From: Vulcanimicrobiota bacterium
Lineage (GTDB): Bacteria; Vulcanimicrobiota; Vulcanimicrobiia; Vulcanimicrobiales; Vulcanimicrobiaceae
DNA length: 5,474 nucleotides
NCBI GenBank assembly: GCA_019245275.1
Contig: JAFARW010000224.1
Span: forward strand, 1 to 5,474
Direction of reading: 5' to 3'
Shown: positions 1 to 5,474 of the stretch, one piece after another
How the letters are laid out: every line of letters starts with the position of its first letter
Position numbering within the stretch: position 1 is the stretch's first letter
Notes under the pieces: model-generated
Databases searched by the model: none
What the model saw: only the letters and a program-made list of their open reading frames with translations
Told to the model about the DNA's origin: nothing
Position numbers and translations under genes: made by a program

Positions 1-118
1 TGGCCGAATCTACGTTGTGGACCAGAACGCCGTCCATACTTTCTCAGGAAACGGGACACCCACGACTCCGACCATCAGCGATCCTAATGGCCCGGTTGGC
101 GTGGCCATTACCCCATAG
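1..118 (+). CDS. C-terminal end of a beta-propeller (NHL/YncE-like) repeat protein, partial
   Basis: An open frame enters from the left edge and ends at TAG 116-118, giving 38 complete visible residues from position 2. The tail begins GRIYVVDQNAVHTFSGNG and ends PNGPVGVAITP. The pattern of G-x-I/L-Y-V-x-(D/N), a short turn, an F-S-x-N-G turn, a TPT-T linker and a closing G-V-A-I strand is what one sees in one blade of NHL, SMP-30 or YncE-like propellers that carry repeated 'YVAD...V.VF..G' units. Such proteins are often secreted or lipoproteins of unknown substrate, but the N-terminus is outside the window, so location cannot be judged. A strong terminator follows 18 bp after the stop, which supports this being a genuine gene end. 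The fragment is too short for a firm family assignment. Confidence 0.55.
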   Translation, partial: GRIYVVDQNAVHTFSGNGTPTTPTISDPNGPVGVAITP

Positions 119-136
119 GCATAGCACACCCACAGC

Positions 137-175
137 AAATAGCGTCGCGTCGCCAAGCGCGGCGCTATTTTCTTT
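137..175 (+). terminator. Rho-independent terminator of the propeller gene
   Basis: Bases 137-150 (AAATAGCGTCGCGT) pair with 157-170 (GCGCGGCGCTATTT) to form a 14-bp stem around a 6-nt loop (CGCCAA, 151-156). The tract TCTTT follows, continuous with the TTT of the stem. Two pairs, 145-162 and 150-157, are T-G: they form G-U wobbles in plus-strand RNA but would be A-C mismatches in minus-strand RNA. The hairpin is therefore best suited to stop plus-strand transcription from the propeller gene. It would be a poorer terminator for the oppositely oriented tRNA. Confidence 0.85.
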
Positions 176-219
176 CGCGCCACTGTGTAATTTCCGAGCG
201 ATTTTTTCGCTGAGCGAGG

Positions 220-240
220 CGGCGTGAGCGCCGTTTATAT
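220..240 (+). terminator. Weak possible back-up terminator hairpin
   Basis: CGGCG (220-224) and CGCCG (229-233) form a 5-bp stem with loop TGAG, followed by TTTATAT. It lies in the 177-bp spacer between the propeller stop and the tRNA, about 45 bp after the main terminator. The short stem and mixed T/A tract make it marginal, and it could be chance in GC-rich sequence. Nothing else in the spacer (119-295) looks like a gene. Confidence 0.25.
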
Positions 241-295
241 CGCACATACACAAGCGAAACGCCAACGAAGCTCAGCGGAAAAAGCGCCGGAAATT

Positions 296-379
296 TGCCC
301 AGGAAGGGACTCGAACCCCCACGACCTTGCGGCCACTGATACCTGAAACCAGCGCGTCTACCAATTCCGCCACCTGGGC
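296..379 (-). tRNA. tRNA-Leu (anticodon CAG)
   Basis: Read on the minus strand, the acceptor arms GCCCAGG (373-379) and CCTGGGC (297-303) pair perfectly over 7 bp, with discriminator A at 296. The D-arm contains GGCGGAATTGGTAGACGC, the usual form of leucine tRNAs. The anticodon stem CTGGT/ATCAG encloses loop TTCAGGT, giving anticodon CAG (plus-strand 343-345) that reads CUG. A long variable arm (TGGCCGCAAGGTCG) confirms a class II tRNA. The T-loop is TTCGAGT, on a stem with two G-U pairs. The length is 84 nt. The 3' CCA is not encoded (the next bases are AAT), so CCA must be added after transcription. No clear promoter or U-tract terminator was found for it. Confidence 0.97.
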
Positions 380-461
380 CGGCCACTTGAGGCCAGCCGC
401 GATTCGTCGGCGCCCGCGTGAAACCCTCACCGCCGCTAGACGTTTTTTAAGCGAACTGAAG

Positions 462-1415
462 ATGACCGTTCCCCTGACATTAGTAAGCGCCGAGCCCGAA
501 ACCGAAGTTCTCGATGCATATTCGCAAGCCGTTGTAACGGCTGCGGAGCGCGTCAGCCCATCCGTCGTCAACATCGACGTGCGCGGAAATCACTCCGGCA
601 ACGGATCGGGCTTTATCTTCACGCCCGATGGATTCGTACTGACAAACAGCCACGTCGTTCACGGCGCGAAGCGAATTACGATCTCGCTGCTCGACGGACG
701 CGAACTGCCCGCGGCGCTTATCGGATCCGATCCGCACACGGACCTCGCAGTCGTGCGCGTCGATGCGCCCGAGTTGGTTGCCGCTGAACTCGGAGATTCC
801 GCGCGCTTGCGCCCCGGACAACTCGTCGTCGCCGTCGGCAATCCGTTCGGTCTGCAATACACTGTGACCGCCGGCGTGATCAGCGCAGTCGGCCGTTCGC
901 TGCGTTCGCAATCGGGCCGTCTGATGGACAACATCATTCAAACCGACGCAGCGCTGAATCCCGGCAATTCCGGCGGTCCGCTCGTGACGGCCGACGGTTC
1001 CGTTATCGGCGTCAACACAGCCGTCTTTCCCGGCCAAGGTATCTGTTTTGCTATTGGGATCAACACGGCAAAACACATCGCGAGCCTTTTAATGCGGGAC
1101 GGACGCGTACGGCGCGGCTATCTCGGCATCGCCGGCCAGGACGTCGAGCTGCCGCGTCACTTTGTGCGCCGGCAGTCGTTGACCCAGAAGAGCGCGGTCC
1201 TCGTTCTTTCCGTCGAACCTGGAAGCCCCGCTCAAACTGCGCGTATTAAGGAAGGCGATGTGATCGTTGCTTTCGACGACGAGCCGCTGGTCGGCATCGA
1301 CGAACTGCACAAGAAGTTGACGACGATCGATCTCTCGCGCAGCCGAAAGTTGACGCTCGCGCGCAAAGGTGAGCGCATCGAAACGTTCATCTTACCAATC
1401 GAAGCGGAGGGCTGA
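462..1415 (+). CDS. HtrA/Deg-type serine protease with one PDZ domain, no signal peptide
   Basis: This 317-residue protein is a trypsin-fold (S1C, HtrA/DegP family) serine endopeptidase of the kind used in protein quality control. From the chosen ATG the catalytic triad is His64 (TNSHVV), Asp94 (HTDLAVV) and Ser170 (NPGNSGGPL). The oxyanion-loop context and the preceding GNPFG and TDAALNPGNSGG blocks are intact. A single PDZ domain spans about residues 218-312 (GYLGI..., VEPGSPAQTA, IKEGDVIVAFDDEPL). There is no signal peptide, lipobox or membrane segment: the N-terminus is an acidic helix-like stretch leading to VSPSVVNIDV. By sequence alone it would be cytoplasmic, unlike classical DegP or DegS. 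The frame is open further upstream to an ATG at 327, but that extension runs across the tRNA on the other strand and is low-complexity Arg/Ala sequence, so ATG 462 is preferred. Its Shine-Dalgarno is poor: only GAAG directly abutting the ATG. The tRNA-Leu is divergent, 82 bp upstream, and an MFS gene follows on the same strand. Confidence 0.9.
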   Translation: MTVPLTLVSAEPETEVLDAYSQAVVTAAERVSPSVVNIDVRGNHSGNGSGFIFTPDGFVLTNSHVVHGAKRITISLLDGRELPAALIGSDPHTDLAVVRVDAPELVAAELGDSARLRPGQLVVAVGNPFGLQYTVTAGVISAVGRSLRSQSGRLMDNIIQTDAALNPGNSGGPLVTADGSVIGVNTAVFPGQGICFAIGINTAKHIASLLMRDGRVRRGYLGIAGQDVELPRHFVRRQSLTQKSAVLVLSVEPGSPAQTARIKEGDVIVAFDDEPLVGIDELHKKLTTIDLSRSRKLTLARKGERIETFILPIEAEG

Positions 1416-1444
1416 CGCCACCGCGAACAGGGCGGGCTGGGGGG

Positions 1445-1467
1445 CCCCACGCGCTTTGCGTGTGGGG
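1445..1467 (+). repeat. GC-rich inverted repeat between htrA-like and MFS genes
   Basis: CCCCACGCGC (1445-1454) pairs with GCGTGTGGGG (1458-1467) through 10 bp, including one G-T, around a TTT loop. There is no T-tract after it, so a normal intrinsic terminator is unlikely. Immediately downstream, GGCGC (1468-1472) and GCGCC (1488-1492) form a second, looser inverted repeat reaching to within 6 bp of the MFS start. The element could be a transcript-stabilising hairpin, a REP/palindrome-type dispersed repeat, or a structure masking the MFS start. The sequence alone cannot tell these apart. Confidence 0.5.
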
Positions 1468-1498
1468 GGCGCGGAGCTTTCAGCGAAGCGCCTGTTAA

Positions 1499-2710
1499 AT
1501 GGTACGCAAACTGCTCCCGATTCTCGGGATCACGTTCATCGACATCATGGGATTCAGCATCTTGATCCCAATCTTGCCGTATTTCGTCAAGCATTTCGGC
1601 GCATCGGATTTTACCGTCGGCATTCTTTTCTCGACGTTCGCCTTCTGCGGCCTGATCGCCGGACCGATCTGGGGCAACGTCTCCGATCGAATCGGACGCA
1701 AAGGCGTCTTGATCATCAGCCAGATCGGCGCCACGATCGGCTGGGCGATCCTCGCGTTCGCGCCGACGATGGTGATCGTGTTCATCGCCCGTATTATCGA
1801 AGGCTTATCGGGCGGCAACATCGGCGTGACGCAAGCCTACGTGACGGACCTCGTTGAACCGAAAGAACGCACCCGCGCATACTCGTACGTCGCTGCTGCC
1901 TTCGGCGCCGGCTTTCCGTTCGGCGGATTGATCGGCGGCTTCTTACTCGATCGCTTCGGATTTTCCGCGCCGTTCCTCGTCGCTGCCGGATTGCAGCTCG
2001 TAACGCTGATCGTCACCATCGCAATGCTGCCGGAATCGACGAAGCGGGAAACGCGCGAGAAGGTCGCTTCTTTTTCTGAGATCGTCGCGAACCTGAAAAA
2101 CAAACGAACGGCGCCCGTCCTCTGGCAGAAGCTCGCGATTTCGCTCGGGCTTTACGCGTGGTTCGCCGTCTTTGCGCTCTACCTGCAAGCCGCACTGGGA
2201 ATGACCGCGTCGCAAGCGGCCTATATGTTTGCCGGCTTTGGAGTTCTAAACGCGCTCCTGCAGGCGCTGTTAGTCGGCCGCGTTTCCGATGCGCTTGGCG
2301 ATCGTTGGACTTCAAATCTCGGGCTTGCGACGCTGGTTTGCTCCTTCATGATGATTCCGTTCGTCCACACGTTCTGGACCGTTGCCGCCGCTTTCACACT
2401 CTTCGGAATTGGAATGTCGCTCACGAATCCGACGATCACTTCGTTGATCAGCCAAGCCGCGCCACCAAATCAGCGCGGGACGATTTTGAGCGTAGCATCG
2501 AGCCTCGATAGTCTCTCCGGCGTCGTGACGCCGATGGCATCGACTGCGGTTCTGGGACGCTTTGGGTCGCCGTTTGCGGGCCTCGTCTCGCTCTGCTTTG
2601 AATTGATCGCGTTGGTCCTCGGCCTCTTTTCAACAAAACGCGAGCAAATGCAAGAAAAAAGCGACGCCGCGCCGGCATCGCTTTCTGAAGAGAAGCTCGT
2701 TCAGGCCTAG
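1499..2710 (+). CDS. MFS drug-efflux transporter, TetA-like 12-TM
   Basis: This 403-residue integral membrane protein of the major facilitator superfamily most resembles the DHA1 drug:H+ antiporters (TetA/Bmr group). The first helix (LLPILGITFIDIMGFSILIP) has the TetA-type D-x-x-G-F signature. Motif A, GNVSDRIGRKG (59-69), lies in the loop between helices 2 and 3. Motif B-like RIIEGLSGGN (98-107) is in helix 4. A motif C-like Gly/Pro-rich stretch, FGAGFPFGGLIGG (135-147), is in helix 5. A second-half copy of motif A, GRVSDALGDRW, is at 260-270. A central cytoplasmic loop with many charges (about 180-210) separates two six-helix halves. The conserved RGT block (PPNQRGTILSVASS) is at 323-336. 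After helix 12 the tail (about 379-403) is charged and poorly conserved, and its codons hold the terminator of the opposing ku operon. ATG 1499 gives the canonical start, but no Shine-Dalgarno is visible. The exact substrate cannot be inferred, and tetracycline resistance should not be assumed. It may be co-transcribed with the htrA-like gene 83 bp upstream. Confidence 0.92.
   Translation: MVRKLLPILGITFIDIMGFSILIPILPYFVKHFGASDFTVGILFSTFAFCGLIAGPIWGNVSDRIGRKGVLIISQIGATIGWAILAFAPTMVIVFIARIIEGLSGGNIGVTQAYVTDLVEPKERTRAYSYVAAAFGAGFPFGGLIGGFLLDRFGFSAPFLVAAGLQLVTLIVTIAMLPESTKRETREKVASFSEIVANLKNKRTAPVLWQKLAISLGLYAWFAVFALYLQAALGMTASQAAYMFAGFGVLNALLQALLVGRVSDALGDRWTSNLGLATLVCSFMMIPFVHTFWTVAAAFTLFGIGMSLTNPTITSLISQAAPPNQRGTILSVASSLDSLSGVVTPMASTAVLGRFGSPFAGLVSLCFELIALVLGLFSTKREQMQEKSDAAPASLSEEKLVQA
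2651..2683 (-). terminator. Rho-independent terminator of the lig-pol-ku operon, inside the MFS coding sequence
   Basis: On the minus strand AAGCGATGCCG (2683-2673) pairs with CGGCGTCGCTT (2669-2659) as an 11-bp stem around a GCG loop, followed by TTTTCTTG. Pair 2677-2665 is a G-U wobble in minus-strand RNA but a C-A mismatch in plus-strand RNA, and the plus strand has no good T-tract after the stem. The signal is thus oriented for transcripts leaving ku, whose stop codon is 34 bp away. It overlaps codons for about residues 385-395 of the convergent MFS protein, in its cytoplasmic tail. Confidence 0.85.
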
Positions 2711-2717
2711 GCGCTCT

Positions 2718-3560
2718 TCACGCCGCTTTGCGTTTGCGGCGCGCGGCCGTCGCCTTCTTGGCGGATGCCGCCGCCGGCGCACGATGCTTCTTCGTCTGTT
2801 CCAAGCTCTGCTGAAGGACGTCCATGAGATTGACGACTTTTGCACGCGGCGCGGCTTTGGGCGCCTTCGGCAATTCTTTGCCGGCTGCGCGCGCTTCGAT
2901 CATCGCCATGAGCTCGTCGTGATATTTATTTTCAAAGTTTTCCGGTTCGAATTTCTTGGCGGCCATCGTGTCGATCAGCATCTTCGCCATCTTCAGCTCC
3001 GCAGGCGGCATCTTCTCGGCCTTTGGAAAGTCGAGCGTGTCGGGAGAGACGATCTCATCCGCCCAATGCATCAATTCTAAAACGAGCGCATCGCCGATCG
3101 GTTTGACCGCCGCGATGTGCTCCTTACTGCGAATGACGACACGCGCAATCGCAACTTTGTTTGCAGTGTTCAGCGATTCGCGCAACAGCGCGTACGCATG
3201 GCGACCTTTCTTCTCGGGTTCGAGATAGTACGGCTTGTCGAAGAACATCGGGCTGATCTGGTCGAGATCAACGAATTCGACGATGTCGACGGATTGCGTC
3301 GCCTCGACGTTGACCCGCTTGAAGTCCTCATCCGTCAGAAGGACATACTGGCCTTTTTCGTATTCGTAGCCCTTGACGATCTCGTCCCAGGGAACGCTCT
3401 TTCCATCAACCGAGCAGATGCGCTCGTACTTGATCCGTCCTTCATCCTTACGATGGAGCAAGTTGAATGCAAGATCGTTCGCGCGAATTGCGGTAAAGAG
3501 CTTGACCGGAATCGTAACGAGACCAAAATTGATCGCTCCGGTCCAGATTGCGTGCGGCAT
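2718..3560 (-). CDS. ku: Ku, DNA double-strand-break end-binding protein of bacterial NHEJ
   Basis: This 280-residue protein is the size usual for bacterial Ku homodimers, which thread onto broken duplex ends and recruit LigD. The start MPHAIWTGAINFGLVTIPVKLF is the hallmark Ku N-terminus, followed by FNLLHR, RICSVDGKSVPWDEIVKGYEYEKGQ, and FVDLDQISPMFFDKPYYLEP in the beta-barrel core. Later blocks include KVAIARVVIRSKEHIAAVKP and the helical ELMHWADEI region. The C-terminal VVNLMDVLQQSLEQ (about 242-255) matches the conserved NLMDAL-type segment that contacts LigD. The protein ends in a lysine/arginine-rich tail (KKHRAP...ARRKRKAA), a feature known in many bacterial Ku proteins to aid DNA binding. 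The frame is open 34 codons upstream, but that part overlaps the polymerase gene and lies before the IWTG motif. ATG 3560 has AGGAGA 12 nt upstream and is the correct start. It is the last gene of the cassette, 16 bp after pol. Confidence 0.97.
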   Translation of the reverse strand: MPHAIWTGAINFGLVTIPVKLFTAIRANDLAFNLLHRKDEGRIKYERICSVDGKSVPWDEIVKGYEYEKGQYVLLTDEDFKRVNVEATQSVDIVEFVDLDQISPMFFDKPYYLEPEKKGRHAYALLRESLNTANKVAIARVVIRSKEHIAAVKPIGDALVLELMHWADEIVSPDTLDFPKAEKMPPAELKMAKMLIDTMAAKKFEPENFENKYHDELMAMIEARAAGKELPKAPKAAPRAKVVNLMDVLQQSLEQTKKHRAPAAASAKKATAARRKRKAA

Positions 3561-3572
3561 AAAAGTTCGTTG

Positions 3573-3578
3573 TCTCCT
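3573..3578 (-). promoter_or_regulatory. Shine-Dalgarno of ku, overlapping the pol stop codon
   Basis: AGGAGA on the minus strand begins inside the TAG stop of the polymerase gene (3579-3577) and ends 12 nt before the ku ATG, a spacing on the long side. It decides the ku start against the longer open frame and suggests that ribosomes finishing pol can feed ku. It is the only convincing Shine-Dalgarno seen in this window. Confidence 0.75.
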
Positions 3579-4539
3579 ATTTCCAGATTTTCTGCGCCCG
3601 CTTGATCGCGGGCTCGAGCCGCGCCGGGCGCCAGCGCTTACCGGCCCAAAGGTCGCCCTCACGTTTTAGACGGCTGACCGCGTTCTTCATCGTCCAGCGT
3701 GCGAACTCGCCCGCGGGGTCAGGATTCCGCTTACGAGCCAACGCCTCGACCTCGCTCCAATCCAGCGGCATCGAGACCGGGGCTCGCGCGCGTGCGCGAA
3801 CCGAAAAGGGCGGCACTACGGTCTTTCCCCGTCCGACTTGCACGTAATCCAGATAAACGGTTCCCTTCGGACGCCGCGCAATGACCCGCTCAAAAGTCGT
3901 TTCTTTCGGACGCGCCTGCGCGACACGGCGTGCGACGATTTCGCCGAACTGTTTGATCGCATCGTACGTGTAAACCGCTCGCAAAGGAATGACGACGTGC
4001 ATACCGGAGCCACCCGACGTTTTCACGAGCGGCTCTAAGCCGATCTGCTGCAGCGTATCGCGAAGCTCCAGCGCTACATTGGCAAGCGTCCTCACGGTGC
4101 ATTCGAACGGGTCGAGATCGAAGAGCGCGTAGTCCGGCGAATCCACTGATTCAACGCGCGAATACCAGACGTGCAGCACGATCGATGCGAGGTTCGCGCA
4201 GAAGACCAGCGTCGGTTCGTCGTTGCACAGGATGTAGTCGATCTTCGTGGCCGTGCCTCTGGTCCGGTACGGCGCGCTGACGCGAACGGTCTTCACCCAC
4301 ATCGGAGTGAACTTCGGCGCCTGTTTTTCGAAAAACGATGGCCCCTCGATTCCATCCGGATATCGCTGCAGCGTCAGCGGTCGATCTTTTAGATGTGGAA
4401 GAATCCACTGCGCAACGTTCTGATAGTACCGGATCAGATCGCCTTTCGTGTAGCCATCGTCCGGCCAAAGGACCTTTTCGAGATTTGAAAGCGTCAGTTG
4501 CCGGCCGCCGATCGCGGCGGTCTGCTTACGGCCTGCCAC
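3577..4539 (-). CDS. Stand-alone LigD-type NHEJ polymerase/primase (PolDom, AEP superfamily)
   Basis: This 320-residue protein matches the polymerase domain of LigD, which adds nucleotides (preferring ribonucleotides in studied homologues) at broken ends bridged by Ku. Typical blocks in order are LTLSNLEKVLWPDDGYTKGD (16-34), LPHLKDRPLTLQRYPDG (47-63), FFEKQAP, and the catalytic metal-binding pair Asp141/Asp143 in YALFDLDP. Next come KTSGGSGMHVVIPL (173-186, with the active-site Ser and His), the third acidic residue Asp231 in VYLDYVQ, and TVVPPFSVRARARAPVSMPLDW (240-261). The length of about 300 residues is that of the isolated domain, with no ligase or phosphoesterase part attached. The start codon is GTG (4539-4537), and its G is also the last base of the ligase TAG stop, giving TAGTG. 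No Shine-Dalgarno is evident, so termination-reinitiation coupling is likely. The TAG stop at 3577 overlaps the ku ribosome-binding site. Confidence 0.95.
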   Translation of the reverse strand: MAGRKQTAAIGGRQLTLSNLEKVLWPDDGYTKGDLIRYYQNVAQWILPHLKDRPLTLQRYPDGIEGPSFFEKQAPKFTPMWVKTVRVSAPYRTRGTATKIDYILCNDEPTLVFCANLASIVLHVWYSRVESVDSPDYALFDLDPFECTVRTLANVALELRDTLQQIGLEPLVKTSGGSGMHVVIPLRAVYTYDAIKQFGEIVARRVAQARPKETTFERVIARRPKGTVYLDYVQVGRGKTVVPPFSVRARARAPVSMPLDWSEVEALARKRNPDPAGEFARWTMKNAVSRLKREGDLWAGKRWRPARLEPAIKRAQKIWK

Positions 4540-5474
4540 TATGCGATGCGATCGGCGTCCAGCGCCACCTCACGAACGCACGTTTTCGGATCCTTATCCA
4601 CGCGCAAGCCGAGGAATGCGGGATGACGCATGAGCCCATCGCGCGTCCACTCCGTGAAGCGCACCTGCGCGACGAGCCGCGGTTTTACCCAGTGCGCAGG
4701 CGTATTCGATTCAACCGCTCCTTGGAACGGTGATTGCTTGACCTCGATTGCGCGCAATTTCTTGAAGATGTCGGCAAGATTTCGCTCGTCGAATCCGGTT
4801 CCCACATGACCGGCGTACTCGAGTTTCCCCTTATCGTAGAGACCGAGCAGCAACGATCCAAATCCTTTGCGGCTGCCGCGCGGTTCGGTGTAACCACCCA
4901 CCACGCACTCTTGCATGAGCTGGGCTTTAATCTTGACCCAGTCCCGACTGCGTCGCTCCTGATAGGTAGAGTCGCGCTTCTTGCCGATGATGCCTTCGAG
5001 CTGTTGCTGCTGCGCCTGCTCGAAAAGCGCGCGCCCATGATCGAGAACGTGCTTTGAGTACAAGACTTTTCCCGGATCCGCGATCAGTTGTTCGAGAATC
5101 GCTTTGCGTTCCTCAAGGGGCGTCTTAAGAAGGCTTTTGCCATCCGCATAAAGGCAATCGAACACGACGAACGTCAGCGGGTACTTCTCGGCCGACGCAG
5201 AGCGAGCGCTGGGACGATGGCGGTTGAAACTGCCTTGCAGCCGTTGAAACGAAGAGCGACCCTTGGAATCCAGGCTAACGATCTCGCCGTCAACGAGGAT
5301 CGGAACGCTTGCAAACGCGCCTGCTAAATCTTCGAGCTCGCCGAATTGGTTGAGGAAATCGAGCCCGTTGCGTGACGTCAGCGAGAGCTTGCCACGCTCG
5401 TCTACTTTGCACAGCGCGCGATAACCGTCCCACTTGATTTCGAAGAGCCAATCCGGATCATCGAACGCCGCATC
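4539..5474 (-). CDS. ATP-dependent DNA ligase, LigD ligase-domain type (partial; 5' end outside window)
   Basis: The frame is open for 311 residues from the right window edge to TAG 4541-4539, so the gene starts outside the window. It catalyses ATP-dependent nick sealing via a lysyl-AMP intermediate. Nucleotidyltransferase motifs seen, numbered from the first visible residue, are motif I EIKWDGYR (catalytic Lys14, plus-strand 5433-5435), motif Ia TSRNG (33-37), the LVDGEIV acidic site (60-66), motif III VVFDCLYADG (103-112), motif IV EGIIGKK (160-166) and motif V DWVKIKA (178-184). The OB-fold half follows, with GGYTEPRGSRKGFGSLLLGLYD and YAGHVGTGF, ending in RFTEWTRDGLMRHPAFLGLRVDKDP. Motif I normally lies about 30 residues into such a domain, so only a short piece is missing if the protein is ligase only. 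Whether a phosphoesterase domain precedes it cannot be seen. An internal GTG near 5165 could be mistaken for the start, but that would discard motif I. It is the first visible gene of the lig-pol-ku cassette. Confidence 0.95.
   Translation of the reverse strand, partial: DAAFDDPDWLFEIKWDGYRALCKVDERGKLSLTSRNGLDFLNQFGELEDLAGAFASVPILVDGEIVSLDSKGRSSFQRLQGSFNRHRPSARSASAEKYPLTFVVFDCLYADGKSLLKTPLEERKAILEQLIADPGKVLYSKHVLDHGRALFEQAQQQQLEGIIGKKRDSTYQERRSRDWVKIKAQLMQECVVGGYTEPRGSRKGFGSLLLGLYDKGKLEYAGHVGTGFDERNLADIFKKLRAIEVKQSPFQGAVESNTPAHWVKPRLVAQVRFTEWTRDGLMRHPAFLGLRVDKDPKTCVREVALDADRIA

Noticed and set aside
327..461. Upstream in-frame extension of the HtrA-like gene to ATG 327.
   Set aside because: It runs through more than half of the tRNA-Leu on the opposite strand and encodes Arg/Ala-rich sequence with no family similarity or signal peptide.
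380..461. Divergent promoters between tRNA-Leu and the HtrA-like gene.
   Set aside because: The 82-bp spacer must carry or abut promoters, but no -35/-10 pair with proper spacing could be seen on either strand.
480..1076. Long minus-strand open frame opposite the HtrA-like gene, and similar antisense frames across the MFS and NHEJ genes.
   Set aside because: They are shadows of GC-rich coding sequence, with biased composition and no recognisable domains.
2721..2741. Hairpin CGCCGC/GCGGCG as a plus-strand terminator for the MFS gene.
   Set aside because: The stem is 6 bp with a 9-nt loop and no following T-tract. It lies in the repetitive basic tail codons of ku.
3561..3662. N-terminal 34-residue extension of Ku.
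   Set aside because: It overlaps the polymerase gene and precedes the invariant IWTGAI start region. A Shine-Dalgarno supports ATG 3560.
4504..4519. Near-palindromic CCGCC/GGCGG at the start of the polymerase gene.
   Set aside because: It is short, imperfect and explained by Ala/Gly/Arg codons.
4539..5165. Ligase starting at the internal GTG at 5165.
   Set aside because: The frame stays open to the window edge and the upstream part contains motif I with the catalytic lysine, so 5165 is internal.
1..5474. CRISPR arrays, insertion sequences, attachment sites, toxin-antitoxin or phage genes.
   Set aside because: No spaced direct repeats, transposase frames or terminal repeats were found, and the tRNA shows no adjacent integrase or duplicated 3' end within the window.

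Overview
The window is GC-rich bacterial DNA, densely packed with genes. From the + strand start it holds: the last 38 residues of a beta-propeller-like protein and its terminator; a tRNA-Leu(CAG) on the minus strand; a signal-less HtrA-type serine protease with one PDZ domain; and a 12-TM MFS transporter of the TetA/multidrug-efflux kind. Convergent to these, on the minus strand, lies a three-gene cassette for bacterial non-homologous end joining (NHEJ): an ATP-dependent DNA ligase (cut off by the window end), then a LigD-type polymerase/primase, then Ku.

The organism cannot be fixed from this window. Shine-Dalgarno signals are weak or absent for most starts, tRNA 3'-CCA is not encoded, and the propeller tail resembles the many NHL/YncE-like propeller proteins I associate with Eremiobacterota (WPS-2) and similar soil lineages. 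That assignment is a low-confidence guess. Stand-alone ligase and polymerase genes next to ku are known in several soil phyla, so they do not settle it.

The NHEJ cassette is the most coherent functional unit. Ku binds broken ends, the polymerase domain fills gaps with nucleotides (typically ribonucleotides), and the ligase seals. Here the activities that Bacillus-type LigD carries in one Lig-Pol chain are on two polypeptides in the same Lig-then-Pol order, with stop and start codons sharing one base (TAGTG). The ku Shine-Dalgarno overlaps the pol stop codon, so the three genes look like one translationally linked transcript.

The MFS gene and ku converge with only 7 bp between their stop codons. 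A strong minus-strand intrinsic terminator for the ku operon sits inside the 3' end of the MFS coding sequence, in the dispensable cytoplasmic tail. G-U pairing makes it a full stem only in the minus-strand RNA. The terminator after the propeller gene has the same strand asymmetry, pointing to the plus strand.

I see no previously undescribed system. The most useful leads are the split LigD architecture, the terminator embedded in coding sequence, the signal-less HtrA, and a palindromic GC-rich spacer between htrA and the MFS gene.
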